Assembly (NCBI RefSeq): GCF_003813865.1
Contig: NZ_RMVG01000015.1
Coordinates: 60,513 to 124,512, forward strand
Direction of reading: 5' to 3'
Length of the DNA: 64,000 nucleotides
From: Candidatus Pantoea deserta
Lineage (GTDB): Bacteria; Pseudomonadota; Gammaproteobacteria; Enterobacterales; Enterobacteriaceae
Both the position numbers and the translations under genes were made by a program. The notes below the pieces were generated by a model, which saw only the letters and a program-made list of their open reading frames with translations, had not been told where the DNA came from and did not search any database. The stretch's first letter is position 1. Every line of letters begins with the position of its first letter. This document shows positions 1 through 8,027 of the stretch, in pieces.

Positions 1-45
1 ACTCTTTTGAATATGCACAGATCGGCAGGATATGGGGTGGAACAG

Positions 46-1476
46 ATGCCGGATGAAAGGGAAAGTCAGCGTAGTCGTTACCGCCAGATCGCCGAGCAGA
101 TCAAGCAGGCCATTCGCAGCGGAACGCTGCGGCCGGACAGCCGGTTGCCTTCGGTGCGCACGCTTGCCACTCAGTATAGCGTCAGTCCCACCACCGCGCT
201 CAAGACGCTACGCACGCTGGAAGATGAACGCTTTGCCGTGGCGAAGCCAAAGTCCGGCTTCTTTGTCGCGGCGCGTCTGGCGGAGGCGGAGCCGCCCCAG
301 CTTGCCCAGCCGCGGCTGATCGCGCCGCTGGATGAGCAGACGGAGATGCATCTGGCGATCCTCGGTTCAGAGTGCCGCGTGCGCCTCGACCTGGCGAACG
401 GCGACAGCGCCCTCTATCCGGTCAATAAGCTGGGGCTGCTGATGCGTCAGATGGGCTACAGCAAACCCGCCTTGCTGGGCAACAGCGTAAAAGGCACCGG
501 CTATTTGCCGTTAAAGCAGGAAATTGCCCGCCGCGCCGTGGACTATGGCTGCGCCCTCAGCCCGGACCATATTCTGATCACCAACGGCTGTATTGAGGCG
601 GTGTCGCTGTCGCTGCGCGCCGCGCTTACGCCCGGCGACGTGGTGGCGGTAGAATCGCCCTGCTACTTTGTGCTGTTGCAGATGCTGCATAACCTCAATC
701 TGCGCGTTATTGAGGTTGAAGCCGGAGCGGAAGGCTATGTGGACGTCGAAAAACTGACCGCGCTGTTTCGTCGCAGAGCAGTGCAGGCATTTCTCACTAT
801 CAGCAACGTTAATAACCCGCTCGGCAAATCAATCCCCAATGAGCAGAAGGCCAGAATCGCCCGCGCGGCCGATGAGAATGAGGTGGTGATCGTCGAGGAT
901 GATATTTTTGGCGACACGGCTTTTGGCGACCGTCGCCCCTTTCCGATGCGCGCCTTTAGCTCCAACGTCATTCTGTGCAGCGGCTTTTCGAAAACCGTCG
1001 CGCCCGGCATTCGTATTGGCTGGGTGCACAGCGTTAACCTGATGCGCAAAATCGCTTCGCTGAAATATACCTCGACGATGGGCACCTCGATGCTGTCGCA
1101 GGCGGCCGTGGCTGAGCTGCTGCGCAGCGGCGGCTATGACGCCCATCTGCGTAAGCTGCGGCGCGAGCTGGCCGGTCAGATAGAAAAAATGCGCCAGGCG
1201 CTGCTGCGCGCCTTTCCGGCAGGCACGCGCGTGTCGGAACCCGAAGGCGGCTATGTGTTGTGGGTCGAAATGCCGCAAAGGGCGCTTAACGTGCGCGAAC
1301 TGTTTTTAAAGGCGCGCGATGCCGGAATCGGCATCGCGCCGGGCCATATCTTCGCTACCGATGACCGCTACGATCGCTGTTTTCGACTCAATGCGGGCTT
1401 TGGCTGGAATGACGAGGTCGAGCAGGCCATTTGCCAGCTGGCGCGGTGGTGTCGGGAGTCGCTGCCAGCGGCGTAA
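46..1476 (+). CDS. MocR-type regulator: GntR HTH fused to aminotransferase-like domain
   Basis: A GntR-type winged-helix DNA-binding domain fills the first ~75 residues, followed by a fold-type I aminotransferase-like domain to the C terminus. The likely PLP lysine is about residue 316, in CSGFSKTVAPG. This is the MocR/PdxR architecture, and it resembles E. coli YjiR most from memory. Such proteins usually regulate a neighbouring gene in response to PLP or an amino-acid ligand rather than acting as enzymes; the ligand here is unknown. I chose ATG 46 because GGGGTGG lies 5 bases upstream. In-frame starts at TTG 7 and ATG 13 cannot be excluded, since the window begins here and the divergent or upstream target gene is not visible. 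Confidence 0.85.
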   Translation: MPDERESQRSRYRQIAEQIKQAIRSGTLRPDSRLPSVRTLATQYSVSPTTALKTLRTLEDERFAVAKPKSGFFVAARLAEAEPPQLAQPRLIAPLDEQTEMHLAILGSECRVRLDLANGDSALYPVNKLGLLMRQMGYSKPALLGNSVKGTGYLPLKQEIARRAVDYGCALSPDHILITNGCIEAVSLSLRAALTPGDVVAVESPCYFVLLQMLHNLNLRVIEVEAGAEGYVDVEKLTALFRRRAVQAFLTISNVNNPLGKSIPNEQKARIARAADENEVVIVEDDIFGDTAFGDRRPFPMRAFSSNVILCSGFSKTVAPGIRIGWVHSVNLMRKIASLKYTSTMGTSMLSQAAVAELLRSGGYDAHLRKLRRELAGQIEKMRQALLRAFPAGTRVSEPEGGYVLWVEMPQRALNVRELFLKARDAGIGIAPGHIFATDDRYDRCFRLNAGFGWNDEVEQAICQLARWCRESLPAA

Positions 1477-1498
1477 CGATAGCAAAAACCTCCGCAAA

Positions 1499-1532
1499 TA
1501 ATGCATTTGCATTGTGCAATGCAAATGCATTA
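1499..1532. promoter_or_regulatory. 34-bp dyad, likely prlF-yhaV autoregulatory operator
   Basis: Two perfect 16-base inverted arms (1499-1514 and 1517-1532) flank a 2-base centre about 80 bases upstream of prlF. The arms contain repeated ATGCAT/ATTTGCAT words. Promoter-like hexamers overlap it (TTGCAT 1507-1512, TACATT 1531-1536, spacer 18). Toxin-antitoxin operons are commonly repressed by their antitoxin at such sites, so binding by PrlF is the natural inference. The palindrome is directly visible; its function is inferred. Confidence 0.6.
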
Positions 1533-1610
1533 CATTATGTTTATCTTGACGATGAGGTTCCTGCGGATTGGCAGGCCGCAACCTGTAACAGGGGGAGCTG
1601 AGGAGAAAAA

Positions 1611-1952
1611 ATGTTAGATACCGAACTGGCGAATAGCACGCTGCGAATGGCGTCACGACTTACGGAACGCAGCCAGACGACTATTCCCGCAGCGATTCGT
1701 GACGCGCTCGGCCTGAAGCCTGGCGAATTTATTGAATACGCGCTTTTGCCGGGTGGCAAAGCCATCATGTCCCGCCAGCAGCGCGAGCCGCAGGATGATC
1801 CTGTCGTCTCGCAATTTCTGGCTTTTCTTGAAAACGACATGAAGAAAAACCCACATCATATCCAGCCTGCGACAGAAGATGTCTGGGCAGGAATTGAAGC
1901 GCTTACTGCTGGAGTCGAGGTCGATCTAGACGCGCCGCTGACGGACGATTAG
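1611..1952 (+). CDS. prlF: Antitoxin PrlF (SohA), AbrB-type
   Basis: The 113-residue protein has an N-terminal AbrB/MazE-like swapped-hairpin domain; residues 16-55 include the typical SQTTIPAAIRDALGL segment. An acidic C terminus follows that would wrap the toxin. It matches E. coli PrlF in layout (antitoxin of YhaV). The start has a strong Shine-Dalgarno GAGGAG. It is followed 11 bases later by yhaV, so the pair forms one operon. Expected roles are neutralising the ribonuclease toxin YhaV and, with it, repressing the operon, probably at the dyad at 1499-1532. PrlF is named in E. coli for suppressing protein-export defects when mutated. Confidence 0.9.
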   Translation: MLDTELANSTLRMASRLTERSQTTIPAAIRDALGLKPGEFIEYALLPGGKAIMSRQQREPQDDPVVSQFLAFLENDMKKNPHHIQPATEDVWAGIEALTAGVEVDLDAPLTDD

Positions 1953-1963
1953 CTGGAGAAAGC

Positions 1964-2458
1964 ATGGACGTTTTGCAACTTAACGGCTGGAAAATCTATT
2001 TTCATGGCTGTTTTCTTGAGCAAATGAAAGCACTTACTCTGGAAGTCTCCGCCCTGAAAGCGGCTAAACCTGATGAGTACATGCATAAAAAGCCGGTAAA
2101 GCTATTAGCCGCAATCAGAAAGGTCATTGAAGAGCAAATTGCAGCCGATCCTCTTAACGCGAAATATCGGCAGGGCGACACGCTGGGCGGCGAGTATAAG
2201 CACTGGTTCAGGGTGAAGTTTCTCCAGCAGTTTCGTCTTTTTTACCGCTGTAGTGAACAGCATAAAACCATTGTCATCGGCTGGGTCAATAGCGTTGACA
2301 CGCTTCGCGCTTACGGCAGCAAAACAGATGCCTACAGGGTATTCTCTGCCATGCTGAAGAGCGGAAATCCGCCTGATGACTGGGGTGAACTGCTTGCTCA
2401 GGCAAAAAAAGAGGCGACAGATTCTGCTGATTCAACGCCCGGCATTCCCCGAAGGTAA
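1964..2458 (+). CDS. yhaV: Ribonuclease toxin YhaV
   Basis: The 164-residue protein aligns from memory with E. coli YhaV (154 aa) along its length. Conserved blocks include NGWKIYFH near the start, RVKFLQQFRLFYRCS around residues 85-100, VIGWVNSVDTLRAYG, and KTDAYRVFSAMLK near the end. YhaV is a RelE-superfamily translation-associated ribonuclease that arrests growth when free of PrlF. The gene sits directly behind prlF with a GGAG ribosome-binding site, the classic antitoxin-first order. The C terminus is about 10 residues longer than in E. coli. The pair is convergent with avtA and ends 23 bases from it. Confidence 0.9.
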   Translation: MDVLQLNGWKIYFHGCFLEQMKALTLEVSALKAAKPDEYMHKKPVKLLAAIRKVIEEQIAADPLNAKYRQGDTLGGEYKHWFRVKFLQQFRLFYRCSEQHKTIVIGWVNSVDTLRAYGSKTDAYRVFSAMLKSGNPPDDWGELLAQAKKEATDSADSTPGIPRR

Positions 2459-2481
2459 ACCGGGCATCCCGTATGCGGGCT

Positions 2482-3738
2482 TTATAATGCCTGCTCCGCA
2501 AACGCCTTCTCCACCTCTTGCGCCAGGATCTGCACCGCGCGTTCAATATTCTCCGCCTCCGGCACATAGTTCATACGCATGCACTGATGGGTATGCGGCC
2601 ACGCCTGCTCCAGACCCGGAAAGAAGAAGTGGCCCGGCACCATGAGCACGCCGCGCGCCTTGAGGCGCTGATAGAGCGTTTCGGTAGTGATCGGCAGATC
2701 GCGAAACCACAGCCAGAGGAATATCGCCCCTTCTGGCTTATGGATCAGGCAGCGATCTTCCGGCAGATAGCGCCGGATAATGGCAATCGTCTCCGTGACT
2801 TTGGCCTGATAAAAGGGCTTGATGACCTCTTCTGACAGCCGCAGCAGATCGCCGCGCTGAATCATCTCTGCGGCAATGGCGGGACCAATGCTGCCCGGCG
2901 CCAGACTGATGATGCCGTTCATATTGCTGATGGCGCTGATAATCTTTTCGTCTGCAACGATAATGCCGCAGCGCGCGCCCGGCAGGCCAAGCTTCGACAG
3001 GCTCATACAGAGAATAATGTTGGGATTCCACAGCGGGCGCGCTTCGCTAAAAATAATGCCGGGAAACGGCACGCCGTACGCATTGTCGATCAGCAGCGGC
3101 ACATCATGTTGCTGCGCCAGCGCGTCAAGCTGCATCAGCTCTTCGTCGGTGACCACATTGCCCGTTGGGTTAGTAGGGCGCGACACGCAGATCAGGCCTA
3201 TATCTTCATGCATCGGCAGATGCTCGAAGTCGACGTGATATTTAAACTGCCCTTCCGGCAGCAGCTCAATATTGGGTTTCGCAGAAACGAATAGCCCCTC
3301 GTCCAGTCCGGCGTCGGCATAGCCTAAATATTCCGGGGCCAGCGGAAACAGCACGCGCTTTTTGCTGCCGTCGGCGCGTCGGCCGGCGAACAGGTTGAAC
3401 AGATAAAAGAAGGCGCTCTGGCTGCCGTTGGTCAGGGCGATATTTTTCGCGGTAACCGGCCAGCCCAGTTCACTGCTGAGCAGCGTCGCCAGCGCGTTAA
3501 GCAGCGTGGCTTTACCGCGCGGGCCGTCATAGTTGCAGAGCGCCTCGCTGAGCTTGCCTTCATTGTGCATCTGTTGCAGCAGCTGCTGGAAATAATCATT
3601 CATCGCCGGGATCTGCGCCGGGTTGCCGCCGCCGAGCATAATGGTGCCGGGCGTGCGCAGGCCTGCGCCCATATCTTCCATCAGGCGTGAGATGCCGGTG
3701 TGCTGGGTAAACTTGTCGCCGAACTGAGAAAAAGCCAT
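2482..3738 (-). CDS. avtA: Valine-pyruvate aminotransferase AvtA
   Basis: The 418-residue PLP-dependent class I/II aminotransferase matches E. coli AvtA (417 aa) from the first residues (MAFSQFGDKFTQHTG). It exchanges the amino group between valine or 2-aminobutyrate and alanine/pyruvate, giving an alternative route for alanine and valine. The PLP lysine lies in SLSKLGLPGARCG. SRPTNPTGNV and the C-terminal MRMNYVPE arginine region fit carboxylate binding. The open frame extends to 3774, but ATG 3738 matches the family N terminus. It is transcribed alone, downstream of the kgu operon hairpin. Confidence 0.96.
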   Translation of the reverse strand: MAFSQFGDKFTQHTGISRLMEDMGAGLRTPGTIMLGGGNPAQIPAMNDYFQQLLQQMHNEGKLSEALCNYDGPRGKATLLNALATLLSSELGWPVTAKNIALTNGSQSAFFYLFNLFAGRRADGSKKRVLFPLAPEYLGYADAGLDEGLFVSAKPNIELLPEGQFKYHVDFEHLPMHEDIGLICVSRPTNPTGNVVTDEELMQLDALAQQHDVPLLIDNAYGVPFPGIIFSEARPLWNPNIILCMSLSKLGLPGARCGIIVADEKIISAISNMNGIISLAPGSIGPAIAAEMIQRGDLLRLSEEVIKPFYQAKVTETIAIIRRYLPEDRCLIHKPEGAIFLWLWFRDLPITTETLYQRLKARGVLMVPGHFFFPGLEQAWPHTHQCMRMNYVPEAENIERAVQILAQEVEKAFAEQAL

Positions 3739-3780
3739 ATAAAAGTTAAAAACATGTGACGAATGGGGAATCAACGATAA

Positions 3781-3799
3781 CGCCCGCCAGCGGCGGGCG
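3781..3799 (-). terminator. GC-rich hairpin after ghrB
   Basis: A perfect 8-base inverted repeat (CGCCCGCC / GGCGGGCG, 3-base loop) lies 17 bases beyond the ghrB stop codon and before avtA. It probably ends kguEKT-ghrB transcription. Only a short T-rich stretch follows, so a rho-independent role is plausible but not strong. Confidence 0.5.
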
Positions 3800-3815
3800 C
3801 AATGGGAAGGGCGGA

Positions 3816-4787
3816 TTACTTCAGTATGTCCGGATTCACGCAGTTCTTCTCCACCTTGCCGGTCAGCGCGGCAATCAGGTTGTCTACCGCGTCCTGCGCC
3901 ATGCCATAGCGGGTTTCATGGGTCGCGGAGCCGATGTGCGGCAGCGCCACCACATTGGGCAGCGAAAACAGCGGCGACTCCGTCAGCGGCTCCTGCTCGA
4001 AGACGTCGAGACCAGCCGCGTGAATAGTACCCTCTTTCAGCGCGGCAATCAGCGCCTCTTCATCCACCACCGGCCCGCGTCCGGCGTTAATCAGGATGGC
4101 GCTCGGCTTCATCAGCTTAAGCTGCTCAGCGCCGATCAGATGGTGGGTCTGCTCGGTAAGCGGCAGGCTGATACAGACGAAGTCGCTCTCTTTCAGCAGC
4201 GTCTCCAGATCGCAGCGCTGCGCGCCGAAGCGCGATTGGGCCTCTTCATGCTCACGACGCGCGTTGTAAAGCACCTTCATGCCGAAGCCAAAGTGCGCGC
4301 GCTGCGCCAGCGCCATACCGATGCGGCCCATGCCGAGGATACCCAGCGTTTTATGATGCACGTCGATACCGAATTTATCTGGCCCGATGCTTTTATTCCA
4401 CTGGCCCGCTTTGACCCAGGCATCCAGCTCGGTCACGCGGCGCGCGCTGCTCAGCACCAGCGCCATCATGGTATCCGCTACCGTTTCGGTCAGAACCGTC
4501 GGCGTATGCATCAGCAGCACATGACGCTGGTTTAGCGCCTCGACGTCGAAATTGTCATAACCCACCGATACGGTAGAGCAGGCGCGCAGCTTCGGCATCT
4601 TTGCCAGCAGCTCGCCGTCGACTTTACCGCCAGAACCGATTAATCCTTCGGCCTGCGCCAGCGCAGCAGCGTGCTGCTGCTGGCTCTCCGGCGAGAGGTC
4701 CTTGATTTCGGTCACGCTGAAGTGCGCGTCGAGACGGGCGCGCAGGTCGTCCGGCAGGCTTTTATACAGAATCACGGATGGTTTCAT
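3816..4787 (-). CDS. ghrB: 2-ketogluconate / glyoxylate-hydroxypyruvate reductase (GhrB, acting as KguD)
   Basis: The 323-residue D-2-hydroxyacid dehydrogenase is close to E. coli GhrB (TkrA, 324 aa). It has the NAD(P) motif [11 protein letters not shown] at about residues 151-161. The catalytic Arg is in [10 protein letters not shown], the Glu in DVFEQEPL and the His in LPHIGSAT. GhrB reduces glyoxylate, hydroxypyruvate and 2-ketogluconate. Here it is the last gene after kguE-kguK-kguT, the slot held by kguD (2-keto-6-phosphogluconate reductase) in Pseudomonas. The context therefore suggests that reducing phosphorylated 2-ketogluconate to 6-phosphogluconate is its main job. The enzyme class is certain; the preferred substrate is inferred. 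Confidence 0.93.
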   Translation of the reverse strand: MKPSVILYKSLPDDLRARLDAHFSVTEIKDLSPESQQQHAAALAQAEGLIGSGGKVDGELLAKMPKLRACSTVSVGYDNFDVEALNQRHVLLMHTPTVLTETVADTMMALVLSSARRVTELDAWVKAGQWNKSIGPDKFGIDVHHKTLGILGMGRIGMALAQRAHFGFGMKVLYNARREHEEAQSRFGAQRCDLETLLKESDFVCISLPLTEQTHHLIGAEQLKLMKPSAILINAGRGPVVDEEALIAALKEGTIHAAGLDVFEQEPLTESPLFSLPNVVALPHIGSATHETRYGMAQDAVDNLIAALTGKVEKNCVNPDILK

Positions 4788-4812
4788 CGTTCGCTCCCTG
4801 TAAAACGTGTGA

Positions 4813-4834
4813 CGGGCGACTCACAGGTCGCCCG
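4813..4834. repeat. Intercistronic hairpin in the kgu operon
   Basis: An 8-base inverted repeat (CGGGCGAC / GTCGCCCG, 6-base loop) lies between kguT and ghrB and is followed by GATAAG. Read on the minus strand it gives CTTATCCGGGCGAC, which resembles REP-type elements and a hairpin after ppc at 44759-44780. It may stabilise upstream mRNA or lower ghrB expression. Confidence 0.5.
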
Positions 4835-4859
4835 GATAAGAGGGTCAGCGCTTACGCTT

Positions 4860-6140
4860 TCAGGCGTGTTTCGCGCCGTGCAGCGGCGGCGTTTTGTTCT
4901 CGGCGGGTTTGACGATCAACGTCAGCCACACCGACACCAGCAGCGCTGCGCCCATGAAGATATAGGAGGCCGCCGGACTGCCCGTCGCTCCATTAAGATA
5001 GCCGACAATCCATGAACCGACGAACGAACCCAGCGCGCCCATGCTGTTGATCAGAGCCATCGCGCCGCCGGAAACATTGCGCGGCAGCATTTCCGGAATA
5101 ATGGCGAAGAAGGGGCCGTAAGGGGCGTACATCGCGCCGCCGGCAATCACCAGCAGCCCGTACGACAGCCAGAAGTTGCTGGAGCCGACCAGATACGAAC
5201 CGAGGAAGGCCATCGCGCCGATCAGCAGCAGCGGCCAGACAAACAGCTTGCGGTTCTGCATCTTGTCTGAGGCCCAGGAGACCACGATCATCGCAATGGT
5301 CGCCGCCAGATAGGGAACGGCGGAGAGCCAGCCGGCTTCCACCATGCCCATCTGCGTGCCGTTGCGCAGAATCGACGGCAGCCACAGCACGAAGCCGTAT
5401 ACGCCGATACTCCAGGCAAAATATTGCATGCACAGCAGAATAACGTTGCGGTTGCGGAAGGCCTCGCCGTAATTGCGCACGGCCTTGATATTTTCCTGCT
5501 CTTTTTTCAGCTGGGCAGCCAGCGCCGCTTTCTCTTCGTCGCTCATCCAGCGCGACTGCTCCGGCTTATCCTGCACCATAAACCACCAGGCGACGGCCCA
5601 GATCACCGCCGGAATACCTTCGATGATAAACATTTCGCGCCAGCCGAATGAGTCAATCAGATAGCCTGACACCACCGACATCCAGAGCACCGTAACCGGG
5701 TTGCCGAGGATCAAAAAGGTATTGGCGCGCGAGCGTTCCGATTTGGTGAACCAGTTACTGATGTAGATCAGCATCGCGGGCATCACCGCCGCCTCTACCA
5801 CGCCGAGGGTAAAGCGAATGGCCGCCAGCATGGGAATATTGCTGACCACGCCGGTCAGCGACGCGCAGACGCCCCACAGCACCAGACACCAGAAAATCAG
5901 TTTTTTCACGCTGCGGCGTTCGGCGTAGACCGCGCCGGGGATCTGAAAAAAGAAGTAGCCGAGAAAGAAAAGCGCGCCCAGCAGCGAGGACATGCCTTTG
6001 GTGATGCCCAGATCGTCGTTTATGCCCGCGGCAGAGGCGAAGCTAAAATTCGCACGGTCCAGATACGCCAGACTGTAGGTGATAAACACGATGGGCATGA
6101 TATACCACCAGCGTTTTGGCGCGATTGTCTGCGTTTTCAT
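4860..6140 (-). CDS. kguT: 2-ketogluconate transporter KguT (MFS)
   Basis: The 426-residue major facilitator of the anion:cation symporter / phthalate permease group has about twelve hydrophobic segments. The N-terminal half carries the family-typical YLDRANFSFA segment near residues 27-36. The cytoplasmic loop around residues 195-225 is highly charged. Placement directly after kguE and kguK and before the reductase matches the 2-ketogluconate uptake operon of Pseudomonas and Erwinia. Substrate assignment therefore comes from context; related members carry galactonate, glucarate or tartrate. Start ATG 6140 gives the expected short cytoplasmic N terminus. Confidence 0.87.
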   Translation of the reverse strand: MKTQTIAPKRWWYIMPIVFITYSLAYLDRANFSFASAAGINDDLGITKGMSSLLGALFFLGYFFFQIPGAVYAERRSVKKLIFWCLVLWGVCASLTGVVSNIPMLAAIRFTLGVVEAAVMPAMLIYISNWFTKSERSRANTFLILGNPVTVLWMSVVSGYLIDSFGWREMFIIEGIPAVIWAVAWWFMVQDKPEQSRWMSDEEKAALAAQLKKEQENIKAVRNYGEAFRNRNVILLCMQYFAWSIGVYGFVLWLPSILRNGTQMGMVEAGWLSAVPYLAATIAMIVVSWASDKMQNRKLFVWPLLLIGAMAFLGSYLVGSSNFWLSYGLLVIAGGAMYAPYGPFFAIIPEMLPRNVSGGAMALINSMGALGSFVGSWIVGYLNGATGSPAASYIFMGAALLVSVWLTLIVKPAENKTPPLHGAKHA

Positions 6141-6176
6141 GGTGTTCTCCTCTGATATTGCGGTTCCGGATGCAGG

Positions 6177-7130
6177 CTAAAAATCACCCAGCTCGCTGCG
6201 TGTTGGCAGCCCTTCGCTGTCGCCGATCACCTGGATCGCCAGCGAACCGATTTTGTTGCCGCGCTTAATCGCCTGCGGCAGCGTTTTACCTTCCAGCAGA
6301 GCGCTGATGACGCCGACGGCGAAGCCATCGCCCGCGCCAACGGTGTCCACCACGTTCTCGACGCGAATCGCCTCGACCTGGCCCTGTTCGCCCTCGGCCG
6401 TTTTATACCAGGCGCCGTCGCAGCCGGTTTTAATCACTACCGCTTTTACCCCTTTATCCAGGTAAAAATCGGCGATGGCTTCTGGCTGACGATAACCCGT
6501 CAGGATATATCCCTCTTTTTCGCCCGGCAGCACCCAGTCGGCGTACTCCGCCAGGTGGTTGAGCTGCTGGCGCATCTCCTCTTCGCTGCGCCACAGCACC
6601 GGGCGCAGATTGGGATCGAAAGAAATCGTTTTGCCGCGCGCGCGCATCTCCTTCGCACTGTGCTTAAGCAGCGCCAGCGAACCGGGCGAGAGCGCGGCGG
6701 CCACGCCGCTCAGATGCAGGTGACGGGCCGCGCCAAAATAGTCACTGTCGAAATCGTCAACGGAGAGGTGGCTGGCGGCAGACCCTTTGCGGAAGTACTC
6801 CACGCTCGGATCGGAACCATCATCCACTTTCGATTTCAGCTGGAAGCCGGTGGGGTAGCGCGCATCCGTGGTGACGCGACGGTGATCGACGCCTTCGCTC
6901 TCCAGCAGCTGGCAGATAAAACGGCCAAAGCTGTCGGCGCCGACGCGGCTCACCCAGCCGACTTTCAGGCCAAGGCGCGCCAGACCGATGGCAACGTTAA
7001 GCTCAGCGCCCGCCGCGCGCTTGATAAAGCTTTCCGCGGCGGCGAGGTCGCCGCTTTCACGCGCGACAAACATCGCCATCGCTTCGCCGATGGTGACGAC
7101 GTCCAGCATGCCATTATCCAGGGTAGTCAT
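6177..7130 (-). CDS. kguK: 2-ketogluconate kinase KguK (PfkB family)
   Basis: The 317-residue ribokinase/PfkB sugar kinase has an N-terminal substrate-lid region and the C-terminal signature DTVGAGDGFAVGV, which contains the anion hole and catalytic aspartate. It resembles KdgK-type kinases. In this operon it should phosphorylate imported 2-ketogluconate to 2-keto-6-phosphogluconate. It starts 9 bases after the kguE stop and ends 36 bases before kguT, consistent with one transcript. Without context it could be called 2-dehydro-3-deoxygluconokinase; the neighbours favour KguK. Confidence 0.88.
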   Translation of the reverse strand: MTTLDNGMLDVVTIGEAMAMFVARESGDLAAAESFIKRAAGAELNVAIGLARLGLKVGWVSRVGADSFGRFICQLLESEGVDHRRVTTDARYPTGFQLKSKVDDGSDPSVEYFRKGSAASHLSVDDFDSDYFGAARHLHLSGVAAALSPGSLALLKHSAKEMRARGKTISFDPNLRPVLWRSEEEMRQQLNHLAEYADWVLPGEKEGYILTGYRQPEAIADFYLDKGVKAVVIKTGCDGAWYKTAEGEQGQVEAIRVENVVDTVGAGDGFAVGVISALLEGKTLPQAIKRGNKIGSLAIQVIGDSEGLPTRSELGDF

Positions 7131-7139
7131 CTCTTCTCC

Positions 7140-7889
7140 TTACAGATTGCGCAGCAGCGTGACATAGTGGCGCGTTACCGCCAGCAGATCCTCGCCTTCC
7201 AGCGGAAATTCAATGCCGCGCGGCGCATCGACAGGCAGCTGTTGCAGTAGCTGGCGCCAGTCGTCGCTGGCGTCATCCAGCGCAATAGCGCGAAAGCTGT
7301 CGCCATGCGGCACGGCGGCTTTAACGTGGATATAACGGACAAAGCGGCCCAGGCGCGCGGCTGCGTCCAGCGCGTTCTCCTGCGTCCAGAGCCAGTTGCC
7401 CATATCAAAGGTCATCACCACCGGCAGATTTTCCTGCTCCGCTGCGTGGAAAAATTGCAGCGAAGGCGCCAGTTTGCCCTGAGCGGTTTGATCGTTTTCT
7501 ACCGCCAGCTCCACCGGATAGCTTTCGCTGAGCGCGCGCAGCGTCGCGCCATGCAGCTCGCCGCTGAAGCCGCCCAGCGCCAGCTTCAGACGCTGCGCGC
7601 TTAACTGCCGGGCCTCTTTAAGGTAGTTCTCCAGCTGCGGATTTAGCGCGCCGTCGTCACAAAACAGCGTGTCGGGTACCGAGTAGCTGGCGCGCAGCTG
7701 GTGCTGCTGAATCGCCTGCGCCAGCGCGGGCAGGCTGTCGAGCGTCGCGGCGTCGAACAGTTCCCGACGGATTTCGACGCCGTCGGCGCCTGCCTGCTGG
7801 ATCAGCGGCAGCAGCGCCTGCTGGCCGCCCAGCGCCGCGACCTGTTGCTGTCCGTAAGCGGCGGTCACTACAATAATTTCAGTGTTCAT
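7140..7889 (-). CDS. kguE: KguE, xylose-isomerase-like TIM-barrel protein
   Basis: The 249-residue protein belongs to the sugar phosphate isomerase/epimerase (AP endonuclease 2-like) TIM-barrel fold. Metal-binding candidates include Glu in VELAVEND, Asp/His near FDMGNW, His in RYIHVKAA and Glu in RGIEFPLEGED. KguE opens the kguEKTD operon of Pseudomonas, where its exact reaction is not well established; epimerase or isomerase activity is assumed. The gene is preceded by the PtxS-type palindrome at 7939-7954. It is the first gene of the minus-strand operon. Confidence 0.85.
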   Translation of the reverse strand: MNTEIIVVTAAYGQQQVAALGGQQALLPLIQQAGADGVEIRRELFDAATLDSLPALAQAIQQHQLRASYSVPDTLFCDDGALNPQLENYLKEARQLSAQRLKLALGGFSGELHGATLRALSESYPVELAVENDQTAQGKLAPSLQFFHAAEQENLPVVMTFDMGNWLWTQENALDAAARLGRFVRYIHVKAAVPHGDSFRAIALDDASDDWRQLLQQLPVDAPRGIEFPLEGEDLLAVTRHYVTLLRNL

Positions 7890-7938
7890 CGTCCCTCCTG
7901 AAAGGCGCGTTAAGCGAAAGTTACAAGGAAAACGTTAA

Positions 7939-7954
7939 TTGGAACCGGTTCCAA
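7939..7954. promoter_or_regulatory. PtxS operator upstream of kguE
   Basis: A perfect 16-base palindrome, TTGGAACCGGTTCCAA, lies 50 bases upstream of the kguE start. Its core AACCGGTT is the same as in the PtxS operator I recall from Pseudomonas (TGAAACCGGTTTCA). With ptxS encoded next door, repression relieved by 2-ketogluconate is the expected control. Confidence 0.8.
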
Positions 7955-7982
7955 AGCAAAGGAGCAGAGGTTGAAATTATGA

Positions 7983-8005
7983 TCGTGCTCACGAAGCGAG
8001 CACGA
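7983..8005 (-). terminator. Hairpin after ptxS
   Basis: Eight-base inverted arms TCGTGCTC / GAGCACGA with a 7-base loop lie 23 bases beyond the ptxS stop. On the minus strand the sequence after the stem is TCATAATTT, a weak T-tract. It probably separates ptxS from the kgu promoter. Confidence 0.4.
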
Positions 8006-8027
8006 GAGAGGGAGAGAGAAGCGCAGT

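Noticed and set aside
2468..2482. CCCG-TATG-CGGG stem between yhaV and avtA as a shared terminator
   Set aside because: Only four base pairs of stem and a short T stretch; too weak to list as a terminator.
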